Positions 24,411 to 36,413 are shown, counted from the first letter of the stretch. The stretch is DNA of 64,000 bases from Sweltsa coloradensis (GCA_024449915.1 JAMZAV010002195.1:186001-250000); one strand, 5' to 3'. A program made the numbers and translations. The notes: generated by a model from the letters alone, not told the origin.

Positions 24411-27007
24411 TTGAAGTAAAAATTAATAGGATAAATTCAGTTAATTTAATTCATAGATCATGTGGTTTTGGATGTTTTTCATTTGCCGGGCGGACGTCAG
24501 AAACTAAATTACTGGATCTATGTTCAGTCTGGGCTTGGTACATAACAATTTTTTTTAAACAACAAATTAACGATGCAATGCACATAAATGCCTATATTAC
24601 ATTGTTGATTTTAGGCCCAAGTGCTAACAGTTTTTGTTACTTGTAAATTGCTTTTCTTTTTGTTGTGCATAAAAAATTAAAAAAACTTTTTTCATCAAAT
24701 TCGGAGCATATTCTAAATTTTGCAAAACTTTTGACACTTTTCTACAATTAGCAATTTTTTATAAATGTACTCGGCAATAAGACGGTTATTACATACGGTA
24801 TAGCTATTGTGTTTTGACATTCATTGTGCATGCAAGTTTGACATTCTTTTCGCTAAATTGGCCCGATCGTTCCAGGAAAACAGCAAATACAGCGGTCACT
24901 TATCTCTCATCATATCTATGGCTGTCCAAAACGGGGGGAAATCGTTTTGGCATTGATGTAAACTCGGACGGGGAACGATTATAGTGCACCTAATGTTAAG
25001 AAGAATGTGGCACTGTTGGGGAGGAACTTTTAAGAAGAACACATTTCTAGGAATGTGTATTTTTCAGGAACTTTTATAAGAGAATGTGTTCCTTTTTTAG
25101 TTAGAAGAAGACAAGAGTTACAAATATTTGAGAACTTTTATAATATGTTCAAAAGTACACTTTCAGGTGTGTTACTTAAAGCCTGTCTTTGAAAACGGAT
25201 TTAGCTGATGCATAAAATTTAGCATTAAAAGTAGTTTATCAAATGGCATTGATGTATGTAGTATTTTATTTAGGAAGCAGTATATAGATTGACGGCCATG
25301 TCTTTTTCATTTGAAGATCACTTTCAAAAATCTGCTAAAATCCTGTCCCATACCCCATAGGAACTTTTTCATTTCAGGAACGCAAAAGCTCCTTTTTTTT
25401 GCCAAGAAACTGTTACTTTTCAAAGTTCCTTTCTTGCGAGAACTTGACCGAAACTGGGTAACAATTTGGTAGTACAATCACCAACGGAGATTTTGCTGAG
25501 CGTTTCTTTTTTAATATTGTGCCCTTTGGTGTAATTGGTATGTACCTTATACAGTTTATACTAAATTAAATAAGTTTAGTAGGGTCTATAAATTGATGTG
25601 ATTGCTGTTCTTTTTGTTAGCAGTAATTCGAGACTAATACGGTACCTTGTCAGGCAAACAGCCAGTTGTGACTACGAAGACGTTATTATTGTCATAGTGT
25701 GTTTTTCTCCTGTAATGTTAAGAGTTTCACAACCCCTACATTTTATAACGTGCTCTTGGAATATGCCTTATGATTCCTCGATTTTGTATGGGAAACGACA
25801 AGGGTAACACCTACTTGATTACTTGCATAATCAATGACATTGAGCAATTTTTTCAGGGGAAGTATATCACAAACTTGTATATTCCATGTTTACAATTACA
25901 TGTGTTTAAGCATGAAAATGTTGTTTAATTATGCAACACAGTACAGATTCTAGACAAATTCGATATGTTGGGTATTTTCTGTGAATATCGGGAAACGTTG
26001 GGTATCAACTGATTGTTCATTCCAAACAAGAGTGTTCATGCTAAATGATGTATAAATGGTATGACGCATATGTGACGGTTGATCTTTTATTATGACTAGG
26101 CTAGGCTAATTTACTGTTGGATTTACAGACCTACAGTATGTACAGTATATTGGTGAGTAATGAGTAGCTTGATTTTACTTTTAGTATCTTGTAGCTATTA
26201 AGCTGAAGTTATGTTGTGGTGAAAAATTGACATGTATTAATTTTGTACTTTGAAGTATCACTAACTAATGTTTTCTGACTTGCCCACTTATAACAAGGTA
26301 GAGTCTATTTGCCCTTGACAAATTGAAGGGCCGCGTGTTTTTATTTATTTATTGAGAAACACAATTTTATTCCTTGAAATACATTATATTTTAGAATACA
26401 AATTTTGCTCTGTGGAAAAATTACACATAAAAATGCTTATTTTTCAAAATGCAAAATGCTGGTTTATGCACGCGGCCCCTGGCAAATGGGAGACGGGCAC
26501 GGTTCTAGCCCCAAACAATGGGGGCAGAACTACGGAACTACGCATGACGGGAGAGTAGCATTTGCCAACACTTTGGTGATGCGTAACAAAGTAATTCTGA
26601 ATTCATAGCTTCATAATAGATTCAAACTTAAATGTATGAGTAAACAAAGGACCGCAGTGATTACCAAATTTATATTGTGGAATATATTAAGCAAAACAAT
26701 TGATTTGTTAAGTCTTTGTTTTCTTTGAATATTTTTGTTTTTTTAAATAGCATTTCTACATAATATTTGGAATAGATTTCACAATTTATTCCACGACATT
26801 CACGTTAAAATTATATTCCAAGTCATGAGTTGTATGTGAACTTTCAAATCTACTGTAGTATTACAAAAAAAAATTGTGGAATGTATAGTTTTAGTTTATA
26901 ATAAAGAATTTTCACTGTACTTATCATTCATTCATTATTAATAAGAGAAAACCCAATAGTACATACTGGTACATCTCTTTATACATAGTGGAACAATCAA
27001 CAAAGTA
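24411..27007. other. Mostly unique non-coding DNA
   Basis: No recognised gene or bounded transposon. A short imperfect inverted repeat (GGGCCGCGTG near 26329 against CACGCGGCCCC near 26469) is present. Confidence 0.5.
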
Positions 27008-27997
27008 GTTCGGCCTTGCCATGTTGAATACACCGGTTCTCGATAGATCACCGAAGTTAAGGGGAGGTCTGTGGGAAGGTATCACCAAAATGTGATTTTC
27101 CAATTGTATCACATATTTTAAATTGCCTATTTCTGTGTAAAATGCAACTTATTTGAAAGAAATTGGACTGCCCCTTTATGTTTTGTTATTTTTTAAGTGT
27201 AAGGTTGTGATTTTTTTTCATCAGATTTATAGTTATCACTAAAAAATATATAGCTTCCCTAAAAAATTTGCCACATTTTTTTTTTTTAATAATATTTTTC
27301 ATTTAAAATGTGTGGCTGATGCTGAGGATCCAGATGACCCGTCATTTGGAGCTGGGCTGTTCTTAACAACATTTTATCAGAATATAAGCAGGTAAAAGCC
27401 TGTTCTAGCTAGCTGTTTTTCTCTAAACATTAAAAATTAGCACATATGCCCCCTCTTCTCAGGATCTATAAGACCAAATTTGAGTAAAATTTTCAGGATA
27501 TGTCAATCATAGCAGTCTACAAGACCCCTAGCATGATAAAGCAATTTGAATGGATAGTTTTCCAAATTATGACATTTGTTTGGTAAAAAAAAAAAAAAAA
27601 TCATCAAAAGTTAATTTTTTTATAGGGTGTAATTTATTACAAAACATAATACTTATAACTCACAAAAAAATTGAGAAAGATTGCTTGATTGGTTTAATAG
27701 ATAACGGGGCATTTAAGTCATCAAATTTAACATTGTAGGTATATCCCATAGACCTTCCCTTAAGCAACATTGGGCGTGGTCAGTACTTGAGTGGGTGACC
27801 ACTTGGGAACACTACGTGGTGCTGGCAAGGGGGTGAAGTAGATCGCCAAAGTGTGCCCCCGATTGAAAACGATCTTGCATTGTCACCCTTAGCCGCTCTG
27901 CGGAGAACAATGTTCTTAACATGTTTCTGGTGTTGGATATAAAAAAAGAAAAGGTTTTTTAACCGAATAGGATAAGACGTTAAATAAATAAAATAAA
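27008..27997 (+). mobile_element. 5S rRNA-derived SINE, split by a TTAA-flanked insertion
   Basis: The head at 27008-27060 matches the 5' half of 5S rRNA (GTTGAATACACCGGTTCTCG, ATCACCGAAGTTAA). The 3' half resumes at 27764-27826 (GGGCGTGGTCAGTACTTG, GGGTGACCACTTGGGAACAC). A ~130-base body follows, ending ACCGAATAGGATAAGACGTT and an AAATA-rich tail at 27980-27997. This is the architecture of 5S-derived SINEs (SINE3 class). The 5S part is interrupted by the 699-bp insertion listed separately. A functional 5S gene is ruled out by the insertion and by sequence changes. Confidence 0.88.
27061..27759. mobile_element. 699-bp TTAA-flanked (piggyBac-type) non-autonomous element
   Basis: TTAA is duplicated at 27057-27060 and 27760-27763. 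The element begins GGGGAGGTCTGTGGGA and ends, reverse-complemented, GGGAAGGTCTATGGGA (14 of 16 identical). Removing it and one TTAA restores a continuous 5S-like sequence, so both borders are certain. TTAA duplication is the hallmark of the piggyBac superfamily. No transposase is encoded. Confidence 0.9.
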
Positions 27998-28296
27998 AGT
28001 ACTATCTCTAGGAACATGTATGAAAAATTACATCATAATTAACCTTTTCACTTGTAGAGCTTATGAATTTTCTCAGAAAATATTGGCAAATTAAAATTTT
28101 GTGGAAACAAGAACTCATTGGCAAATAAAAGTATTTGTAGCATTAATGGTCATCTAAACTTTTAACAATTATCAAAAATTTCAATTGCTTTAAATGCATA
28201 CAAACCATATAAAATAAAAAATTATGGAAAAATATGTTCATTTGATTCCTATTTTCATGAAAATCTACAGGCATTTTAAAAATTTATTTAGTTTAT

Positions 28297-28922
28297 AGGG
28301 GCTATTACCCCAAAAAATCATTTTTTACCACATAGTCTATGGCATATTATAACACTAAAATGACCGTTTAAAAAATTATATCTTGGAACTGTGATTCTAC
28401 ATCAATTTTACAATTTTTTTGATCCAGAAATTTGCGAAAATTGGCGTTTTAGAAAATTTCTTAAATATGCTTTAACCTGGATCTTTTTTGTTCCACATAA
28501 TACTAGAGCATCGTACCAATCTAAAATGACCCTTTATAGCATCGTGTCTTGAAACTGTGCTCAAAAATACTCTCAAACACGCAAAAAAATGAATTCCAAA
28601 ATCACACCCCTTCTTGATAATCAGCATATTTTGACCGAACCACTTGCTCAAATTACAAAACAAAATAGAGGATTTACATAAAAGGCTGACGAGTACGTCA
28701 ATATTTTTTTAAATTAAAATCCTCCAAGGTTACGGGGCATAAAGATCGTCCCGATGCTATTTCTTATGGGAGATTTTTGCCAATGGGACCTAGCTAAAAA
28801 AAATACTAAGTTTGCCAATTTTTATTCCGGTCATGGTGGACCCAATAATTTTTCTGATAATTTCTAAATTCATAACTAGTTAGCCTGAATGAATTTTTTG
28901 AGTTTAGTGGGTGAATACCCCT
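28297..28922 (+). mobile_element. TTAA-flanked MITE, AGGGG family, copy 1
   Basis: It starts TAGGGGCTATTACCCCAAA and ends GTGGGTGAATACCCCT followed by TTAA. It is homologous along its length to 58470-59101 (shared AAAAAATTATATCTTGGAAC, AATTTGCGAAAATTGG and GACCGAAC). The left TTAA appears mutated to TTTA. Confidence 0.75.
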
Positions 28923-29557
28923 TTAATAATACAACGGACATTTATTACATAGTTAAGCGAGCGAAGCGAGCGTTTCCATTTGACTCTGCCGGAAAAATTA
29001 GTCACTGTTTTTTTGTTTTTTTTTGTTTGTTTGTATGTCTCGCCATAACGTTCGAACGGAGGCTCGGATCGAGTTGAAATTTGGCCATCCGCAAGCTTTG
29101 TTCTCGATTGAATGCCATTAGTTTTGTGCCAAAATCGTTCAAAAAGTTAAAAAGTTACATTAAAGTTAATCGAAAGTTTTTTTTTTCAAACTAAACGGCG
29201 ACAAAATCTGAGGTGGCCAAATCATTTAGAATGTCCGTCCGGTCACGAATATGTTAATTTTATTTTGATCCGATAAGTAGTGTAGATGGAAATTACATTA
29301 TAACAAAAGTAACGTTGCCATGGCAACGAAAAGACGCGCGAAGTTTCTAATGCACTGCCACCTAGAAGTTATCAAAATACTTTCGAGGAAGAGTGTATTA
29401 TTTGCATTGATATTTAAACCCCTATTGTAGGCCTACAATAGGGGTTCAATATCTATGATTATTTGTCACCAAGGAGTCAAGGTCCTCTAGATGGCGGTGG
29501 ATTTTATCCACAAAGTAAAGGTTTACACATGGGTTTACCCACATACCTTGGCAATAA

Positions 29558-30714
29558 CTAGGAAAACGCTAAAGTCCCGCCGCGTTGATGGATGAGCTTT
29601 TTAAAGTTTTTAGTTTGCGTGGGATATCTTTACTTTTGCAAGTGCTTTGTTTTGCTACCTACGCATTGTAAGCAAGCAAATGTAAGGAGACAGCATGCGC
29701 TATCTGTGGCTGTACAATGAACGTGGCCGTTTTGAACGTCTCTGATCGAGTTTTTCGCAGTATTTACTCCTTCTCGTTGGTGCTGACCAATATGGCGACT
29801 ACCATCGCGGCACTGAAACAGCTGATATTATACTTAAAACATTGATAATGAATAATAAAGAGTTGAAATTTAATTTTTGTTGATGTGCAGCGTTTTTGTT
29901 TGTTTTGGAATGTTCATAGCTTTGACAATGAGCTCTAATAATACCGACGACCTTGCTTTGGGTTCGAGGCTTTCGCGCACCACCATTGTCGTTCAAAGTG
30001 GCTATGGTTTTGACGGCGACATGCTGTCTCCTTACATTATTCATACCTCCTTGATTGTAGGTGAATGCTGTCAAATTTCTTTTGTTACCTGTCAAGTGTC
30101 AACAATTGGTATTATTTACCATAAAAAACTTATATTAAAAGCTTTATTTCTATGGATTCTGGCTAACTTTTTCAACTTTTTCTTTCAAAAGGTACTACAT
30201 CACCATAACCTTAATGTGTATGTATAATATAAACGTTGTAGGCCCACCCGTTTGGTCAGAATTGGCCCAAATAGCACGAAAATATCGCACAAAAAATCAA
30301 AAACCTTATATTAAAAGCTTTATTTCTATAGATTTTGGCTAACTTTTTCACATTTTTCTTTCAGAAAGCAATACATCACCATTACCTTAATGTCCATGTG
30401 AAATATGAACGTTTTAGCCCCACCCGTTTGGTCATAATCGGCCCAAATGTCACGAAAATATCGCACTAAAAATCGAAAAAAATCGTAGAAGTACGATATT
30501 CATGAGAAATATTTCTTCGATTGTACCCAAAAACGTAGCAAGTCTAAGTTCAGAGATTTCGAAGGTCCTGTCAAATTTTCATCAAGATCGCATATGCCGT
30601 TTGCCCGGTAGAGAGCGAACAAACAGACAGAAAAAAAAACAAAAAAACAAAAAACACCCGAGCTAAATTTTTTTGGGGGTCGGTGAAATTGAAGTCTTCG
30701 CTTCGCTCATCCAA
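29558..30714 (-). mobile_element. H2 rolling-circle-type element nested in H1 copy c
   Basis: It extends exactly from CTAGGAAAAC to CTCATCCAA. The host site GGCAATAA / TAAATAAT is present uninterrupted in H1 copy a as GGCAATAATAAATAAT (near 14781). The insertion therefore falls between A and T and adds no duplication. It has the same body as 19671-20430, with a 383-bp insertion of its own at 29671-30053. Confidence 0.9.
29671..30053. mobile_element. 383-bp MITE inside the nested H2 element
   Basis: Flanked by ATTGTA on both sides (29665-29670 and 30054-30059). Near each end it carries the inverted repeat AATGTAAGGAGACAGCATG (29679) and its exact inverse (ending 30038). Other H2 copies lack it and keep a single ATTGTA. 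The open frames across it (29799-30095 minus, 29877-30227 plus) show no known domain. Confidence 0.85.
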
Positions 30715-30855
30715 TAAATAATATTGGAAACATGGCCCTGTGGACAGCGAACGTCGCAAATTTTAAAATTTAAAAAAATGTGCAATGTGGGTCTAGCTAT
30801 AGCACGTGCTCGCTTATCAACGCGTCCAACTGAGCGTTTCCTAGTTTATCAATTA

Positions 30856-31460
30856 CTAGGAAAACGCTAAAGTCCCGCCGCGTTGATGGATGAGCTTTTT
30901 AAAGGTTTTAGTTTGCGTGGGATATCTTTACTTTTGCAAGTGCTTTGTTTTGTTGCCTACGCATTGTAGGTGAATGTTGTCAAGTTTCTTTTGTTTCTTG
31001 TCAATTGGTATTATTTACCGTAAAAAACTTGTATTAAAAGCTTTATTTCTATGGATTCTGGCTAAATTTTTCCACTTTTTCTTTCAAAAGGTACTACATA
31101 ACCATAACCTTAATGTCCATGTATAATATGAACGTTGTAGCCCCACCCGTTTGGTCAGAATTGGCCCAAATGGCACGAAAATATCGCACTAAAAATCGAA
31201 AAAAATCGTAAAAGTACGATATTCATGAGAAATATTTCTTCGATTGTACCCAAAAACGTGGCAAGTCTAAGTTCAGAGAAAACGAAGGTCGTGTCAAATT
31301 TTCATCAAGATCGCATATGCCGTTTGCCCGGTAGAGAGCGAACAAACAGACGGAAAAACAAAAAAAAAACAAACAAACAAACAAACAAAAAAAAAAAAAA
31401 CAACGGAGCTAAATTTTTTGGGGGGTCGGTGAAATTGAAGTCTTCGCTTCGCTCATCCAA
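30856..31460 (-). mobile_element. H2 element, first unit of a head-to-tail array
   Basis: Begins CTAGGAAAACGCTAAAG after A30855 and ends CGCTCATCCAA. A single internal ~160-bp unit is present instead of two. The next element's CTAG follows with no spacer at 31461. Confidence 0.85.
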
Positions 31461-32191
31461 CTAGTACTTGGAAGCTTCGCAAACGCTTTTTTTAGTCGCG
31501 TTGATGTATGAGCTTTTTAATTATATAATTTCAAAAAATAATAAAAACATATTAACACGGCTCATACAAAGCAATCATTAGGTCTGTTGGATCATTGATT
31601 GTTTGTAACGAGGCTGTGAGTAAGGTATAAAATCTCCTGTGAAGTTTTCATACAAGGCTGTGAGAAAGATCTAAAATCTATATTTTCGTGACATTTGGGC
31701 GGATTCTGACCAAACGGGTTGGGCTACAACGTTCATATTTCACATGGATATTAAGGTAAGAGTGATGTATTGACTTTTGAAAGAAAAAGATGAAAAAGTT
31801 AGCAAGAATCTATAGCAATAAAGTTTTTAATATTTAACACCTCAAAAAACTCAAATTAAACCCTTTATTTCTATAGATTCTGGCTAACTTTTTCAACTTT
31901 TTCTTTCAAACGTCAATACATCACCATTACCTTAATGTGCATGTGAAATATGAACGTTGTAGCCCTACCCGTTTTGGTCAGAATCGGCCCAAATGTCACG
32001 AAAATATCGCATTAAAAATCGAAAAAAATCGTAAAAGTACGATATTCATGAGAAATATTTCTTCGATTGTACCCAAAAACGTAGCAAGTCTAAGTTCAGA
32101 GATTTCGAAGGTCCTGTCAAATTTTCATCAAGATTGCAAATGCTGTTTGCCCGGTAGAGAGCGAACAAACAGACAGAAAAACGAAAAAAAA

Positions 32192-32223
<32 letters not shown>

Positions 32224-32286
32224 AAACACCCGAGCTAAATTTTTTGGGGGGTCGGTGAAATTGAAGACTTCGCTTCGCTCATCCAA
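31461..32286 (-). mobile_element. H-family element, second unit of the array, divergent 3' end
   Basis: The left end reads CTAGTACTTGGAAGCTTCGC, AAACGC, then GCGTTGATGTATGAGC. This is a variant 3' terminus also seen at 60065, and it retains the AACGC/GCGTT hairpin. An inverted stretch of H2 body lies at 31680-31810. The right end CGCTCATCCAA is at 32286, directly followed by the next unit. Confidence 0.75.
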
Positions 32287-33050
32287 AAACGCTAAACACC
32301 CGCCGCGTTGATGGATGAGCTTTTTAAAGGTTTTAGTTTGCGTGGGATATCTTTACTTTTGCAAGTGCTTTGTTTTGCTGCCTACGCATCGAAGGTGAAT
32401 GTTGTCAAGTTTCTTTTGTTTCTTGTCAATTGGTATTATTTACCGTAAAAAACTTGTATTAAAAGCTTTATTTCTATGGATTCTGGCTAAATTTTTCCAC
32501 TTTTTCTTTCAAAAGGTACTACATAACCATAACCTTAATGTCCATGTATAATATGAACGTTGTAGCCCCACCCGTTTGGTCAGAATTGGCCCAAATGGCA
32601 CGAAAATATCGCACAAAAAGTCAAAAAACGTATATTAAAAGCTTTATTTCTCTCGATTCTGGCTAACTTTTTCAACTTTTTCTTTTAAAAAGCAATACAT
32701 CACCATAACCTTAATGTCCATGTGAAATATGAACGTTGTAGCCCCACCCGTTTGGTCAGAATTGGCCCAAATGGCACGAAAATATCGCACTAAAAATCGA
32801 AAAAAAAATCGTAAAAGTACGATATTCATGAGAAATATTTCTTCGATTGTACCCAAAAATGTAGCAAGTCTAAGTTCAGAATAAACGAAGGTCGTGTCAA
32901 ATTTTCATCAAGATCGCATATGCCGTTTGCCCGGTAGAGAGCGAACAAACAGACGGAAAAACAAACAAAAAACAAAAAAAAAAAAAAAACACCCGAGCTA
33001 AATTTTTTTGGGGGGTCGGTGAAATTGAAGTCTTCGCTTCGCTCATCCAA
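32287..33050 (-). mobile_element. H2 element, third unit of the array
   Basis: The 3' terminus is truncated by a few bases (the CTAGG is missing; it starts AAACGCTAAACACCCGCCGC). The remainder has two internal body repeats and ends CGCTCATCCAA at 33050. Confidence 0.8.
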
Positions 33051-33646
33051 AAAACTTATATTAAAAGCTTTATTTCTATGGATTCTGGCTAACTTTTTCA
33101 ACTTTTTCTTTCAAAAGGTACTACATCACCATAACCTTAATGTCCATGTTTAATATGAACGTTGTAGCTCCACCCGTTTGGTCAGAATTGGCCCAAATGG
33201 CACGAAAATATCGTACAAAAAAACAAAAATCTTATATTAAAAGCTTTATTTCTATAGATTCTGGCTAACTTTTCAACTTTTTCTTTCAAAATGTACTACA
33301 TCACCATAACCTTAATGTCCATGTATAATATGAACGTTGAAGCCCCACCCGTTTGGTCAGAATTTGCCCAAAAGTCACGAAAATATCGCACAAAAAATCG
33401 GAAAAAAAAACGTAAAAGTACGATATTCATGAGAAATATTTCTTCGATTGTACCCAAAAACGTTGCAAGTCTAAGTTTAAAAATTTCGAAGGTCCTGTCA
33501 AATTTTCATCCAGATCCCACATGCCGTTTGCCCGGTAGAGAGAGAACAAACAGACAGAAAAACAAAACAAAAAAAACAAAAAAAAAACACGGAGCTAAAT
33601 TTTTTGGGGGGTCGGTGAAATTGTTGTCTTCGCTTCGCTCATCCAA
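33051..33646 (-). mobile_element. H2 element, fourth unit of the array, 3'-truncated
   Basis: Begins inside the body repeat (AACTTATATTAAAAGCTTTA) immediately after the preceding CATCCAA and ends CGCTCATCCAA at 33646. It lacks the hairpin end. Confidence 0.78.
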
Positions 33647-33689
33647 ATATTATAACAAGTTTTCTTTCTTTGTTTTAATTTTAATTTAA

Positions 33690-34454
33690 CTAGGAAAACG
33701 CTAAAGTCCCGCCGCGTTGTGGATGAGCTTTTTAAAGGGTTTTGTTTTCGTGGGATATCTTTTTCTTTTGCAAGTGCTTTTTTTTTTGCTCCCTCGCATA
33801 GAAGGGGAATGTTTTTCAAATTTCTTTTTTTTTCTTGTCAAATTGGGATATTTCCGTAAAAAACTTGTATTAAAAATTTTTTTTCTTGGGTTCTGGCTAA
33901 ATTTTTCCACTTTTTTTTCAAAAAAGGGAATACATACCATACCTTAATGTCCATTATAATATGAACGTTTGGGCCCCAAAAGTTTGGTCAGAATGGCCCA
34001 ATGTCAGAAAATATCGCACAAAAGTCAAAAAACGTATATTTAAAAACTTTATTTTTCTCGATTCTGGGTAAATTTTCAATTTTTCTTTCAAAAACAATCT
34101 CACCATTCCTTAAGCCATGTGAATATAACGTTGTAACCCCACCCTTTTGGCGAATTGGCCCAAAAAGGCACGAAAAAATTTGCAATAAAAACGAAAAAAA
34201 ACGTAAAAGTACGATATTCATAAAAAATATTTCTTCGATTGTACCCAAAAACGTGGCAAGTCTAAGTTCAGAGATTTCGAAGGTCCTGTCAAATTTTTAT
34301 CAAGATCGCATATGCCGTTTGCCCGGTAGAGAGCGAACAAACAGACGGAAAAACAAACAAAAAAAAAAAAAAAAAACACTTGAGCTAAATTTTTTGGGGG
34401 GTCAGTGAAATTGAAGTCTTCGCTCCACTCGCTTCGCTCGCTACGCTCATCCAA
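33690..34454 (-). mobile_element. H2 element with corrupted consensus
   Basis: CTAGG at 33690 (after A) to CTCATCCAA at 34454 (before T). From 33720 to 34220 the body differs from its siblings mainly by homopolymer changes (for example TTTTTCTTTTGC for TTTACTTTTGC), while 34220-34454 matches them closely. Confidence 0.8.
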
Positions 34455-35038
34455 TTAATTTTCTTTTGTCAACCTTCAGTTTGAAAAATATTTTTGAATA
34501 ACAATCGAAAAATCAAAATTAAATATTGATAAAGAGCAGTGATATGTCTAATACACAATTATTTAAAAGGATTCTTCGTGTGTCCCTTTCTCTCCATCAG
34601 TGGACACGAAAAACCCCAGTCGCCGGAGGCTTCTTCGCCGTAGGCGAGATTTTTTTTAAAGGTACCCTTGATTGGTGGCCTAAAAAACGTTTTCAGGCGA
34701 ATTTTAATTATGATTCAAGGTTACATTTTGAAGCTAATATTGCATTGAAGATTGATTACCTGACTGAAATCGGTCGACAGTCTGTTTGGGAGTGAAAACA
34801 CGGATGCACACAAAATAAATTGAATATTAGTCTAAAATCAGATGACTAGTTCTAGTCACGCAAATCAAGAAATGACTTTAAAGTTTGCTTAAAGCGTTAA
34901 GTGATTATGTATTTTTTATTTCTGGGGGTAGATTATTGTAGAAATTGCGAGATAGGCCTATTGGTAATGGGGTCCTTTGGAGAAACGCGTGGTATTGTGG
35001 GTGATGGTGAGCTGACCCAGAAAACATGTACATATGAT
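34455..35038. other. Non-coding spacer, nothing recognised
   Basis: An 89-codon open frame at 34526-34795 shows no domain and no splice context. Confidence 0.45.
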
Positions 35039-35375
35039 AGGATGAGCGAAGCGAAAACTTCAATTTCAATGACCCCAAAACAATTTAGCTCGGGTGTTTT
35101 TTTTTTATTTTATATATATATACATATTATTGTCTGTTTGTTTGTTTGCGCTCTACCGGGCAAACGGCATATGCGATCTTGATGAAAATTTAAGGGGACC
35201 TTCGAAATCTCTGAACTTACTTGCCACGTTTTTAGGTACAGTCCATCAAATATTTCTTATGATAATCGTATACTTTTACGATTTTTTCGATTTTTAATGA
35301 GATATTTTCATTTGGCAAACAGCTACTCCGATCTAGATGAAACGTTATGGGAACGTTAAAAATCATGAACTTATA
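35039..35375 (+). mobile_element. H2 fragment in + orientation
   Basis: It starts GGATGAGCGAAGCGAAAAC, the family 5' end, and runs through GGGCAAACGGCATATGCGAT before losing similarity near 35310. No 3' terminus. Confidence 0.65.
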
Positions 35376-36113
35376 CTAGAAACGCTAAAGTCCCGCCGCG
35401 TTAAGGATAGCTTTTTAAAGGTTTTAGTTTGCGTGGGATATCTTTACTTTTGCAAGTGCTTTGTTTTGCTGCCTACGCATTGTAGGTGAATGTTGTCAAG
35501 TTTCTTTTGTTTCTTGTCAATTGGTATTATTTACCGTAAAAAACTTGTATTAAAAGCTTTATTTCTATGGATTCTGGCTAAATTTTTCCACTTTTTCGTT
35601 CAAAGGTACTACATAACATAACCTTAATGTCCATGTATAATATGAACGTTGTCCCCCACCCGTTTTGGTCAAATTGGCCCAAATGGCACGAAATATCGCA
35701 CAAAAAGTCAAAAAACGTATATTAAAAGCTTTTTTCTCTCGATTCTGCTAACTTTTTCAACTATTTCTTTCAGAAAGCAATTCATCACTATTATCTTAAT
35801 GTCCATGTAAAATATAAACGTTGTAGCGCCACCCGTTTGTCAGAATAGGCCCAAATGCAAAAAAAAATATCGCACTTAAAATTTTAAAAAAATCGTAAAA
35901 GTATGATATTCATGTGAAATATTTCTTCGATTGTACCCAAAAACGTGGCCAGTCTAATTCAGAGAAAACGAAGGTCGTGTAAAATTTTTCATCAGATCGC
36001 ATATGCCGTTTTCCCGGTAGAGAGCGAACAAACAGACAGAAAAACGAAAAAAAAACCCCGACTAAATTTTTTGGGGGGTCGGTGAAATTGAAGTCTTCGC
36101 TTCGCTCATCCAA
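35376..36113 (-). mobile_element. H2 element
   Basis: The left end CTAGAAACGCTAAAG has lost some of the usual A and G residues; the right end is CGCTCATCCAA before T36114. It has two internal body repeats and scattered single-base deletions. Confidence 0.8.
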
Positions 36114-36120
36114 TAATATT

Positions 36121-36345
36121 TTATGATTTTAGAAACATTTGACGAAATAAAACTCATAGAAAACGTACTTTTTCGATTTTTTTCCCTGAATTTTATTACG
36201 ATATTTCTTTGAGATTTGGGGCCGATTCTGACCAACGGGTGGGGGTACAACGTTCATATTTTACATTGACATAGATTATTGGGGATGTAGTGTCTTTTGA
36301 AAGAAAAAGTTGAAAACGTTGGACAAAATTATAAAAATCATGGTT
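36121..36345 (+). mobile_element. H2 body fragment in + orientation
   Basis: Contains CGATTCTGACCAACGGGTGG, CAACGTTCATATTTTACA and TTTTGAAAGAAAAAGTTGAA, the inverse of the H2 body repeat. No termini. Confidence 0.6.
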
Positions 36346-36413
36346 TTTTAAAATAAGCCTTTTTGCAGGTCTATAATTAACCAATTAGTATTAAATAACT
36401 ATAGAAAATGTAA

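Larger units (their letters stand above)
28953..30844 (+). mobile_element. H1 rolling-circle-type element, copy c, interrupted
   Basis: The 5' end is TTAAGCGAGCGAAGCGAGCG at 28953. The element runs to 29557, is interrupted by an H2 element, resumes at 30715 (TAAATAATATTGGAAACATG) and ends at 30844 with GCGTTTCCTAG before T. Comparison with copy a (14184-14918) shows the two parts join seamlessly. Confidence 0.88.

Noticed and set aside
24194..24646. 150-codon frame with a Ser/Ala/Arg/Thr/Val octapeptide repeat
   Set aside because: The repeat is a 24-bp minisatellite, which is always open in some frame; the flanking parts have no domain or splice support.
27008..27826. Functional 5S rRNA gene
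   Set aside because: Split by a 699-bp insertion and followed by a SINE body and A-rich tail.
34526..34795. 89-codon open frame between H elements
   Set aside because: No recognisable domain and no exon signals; treated as chance.
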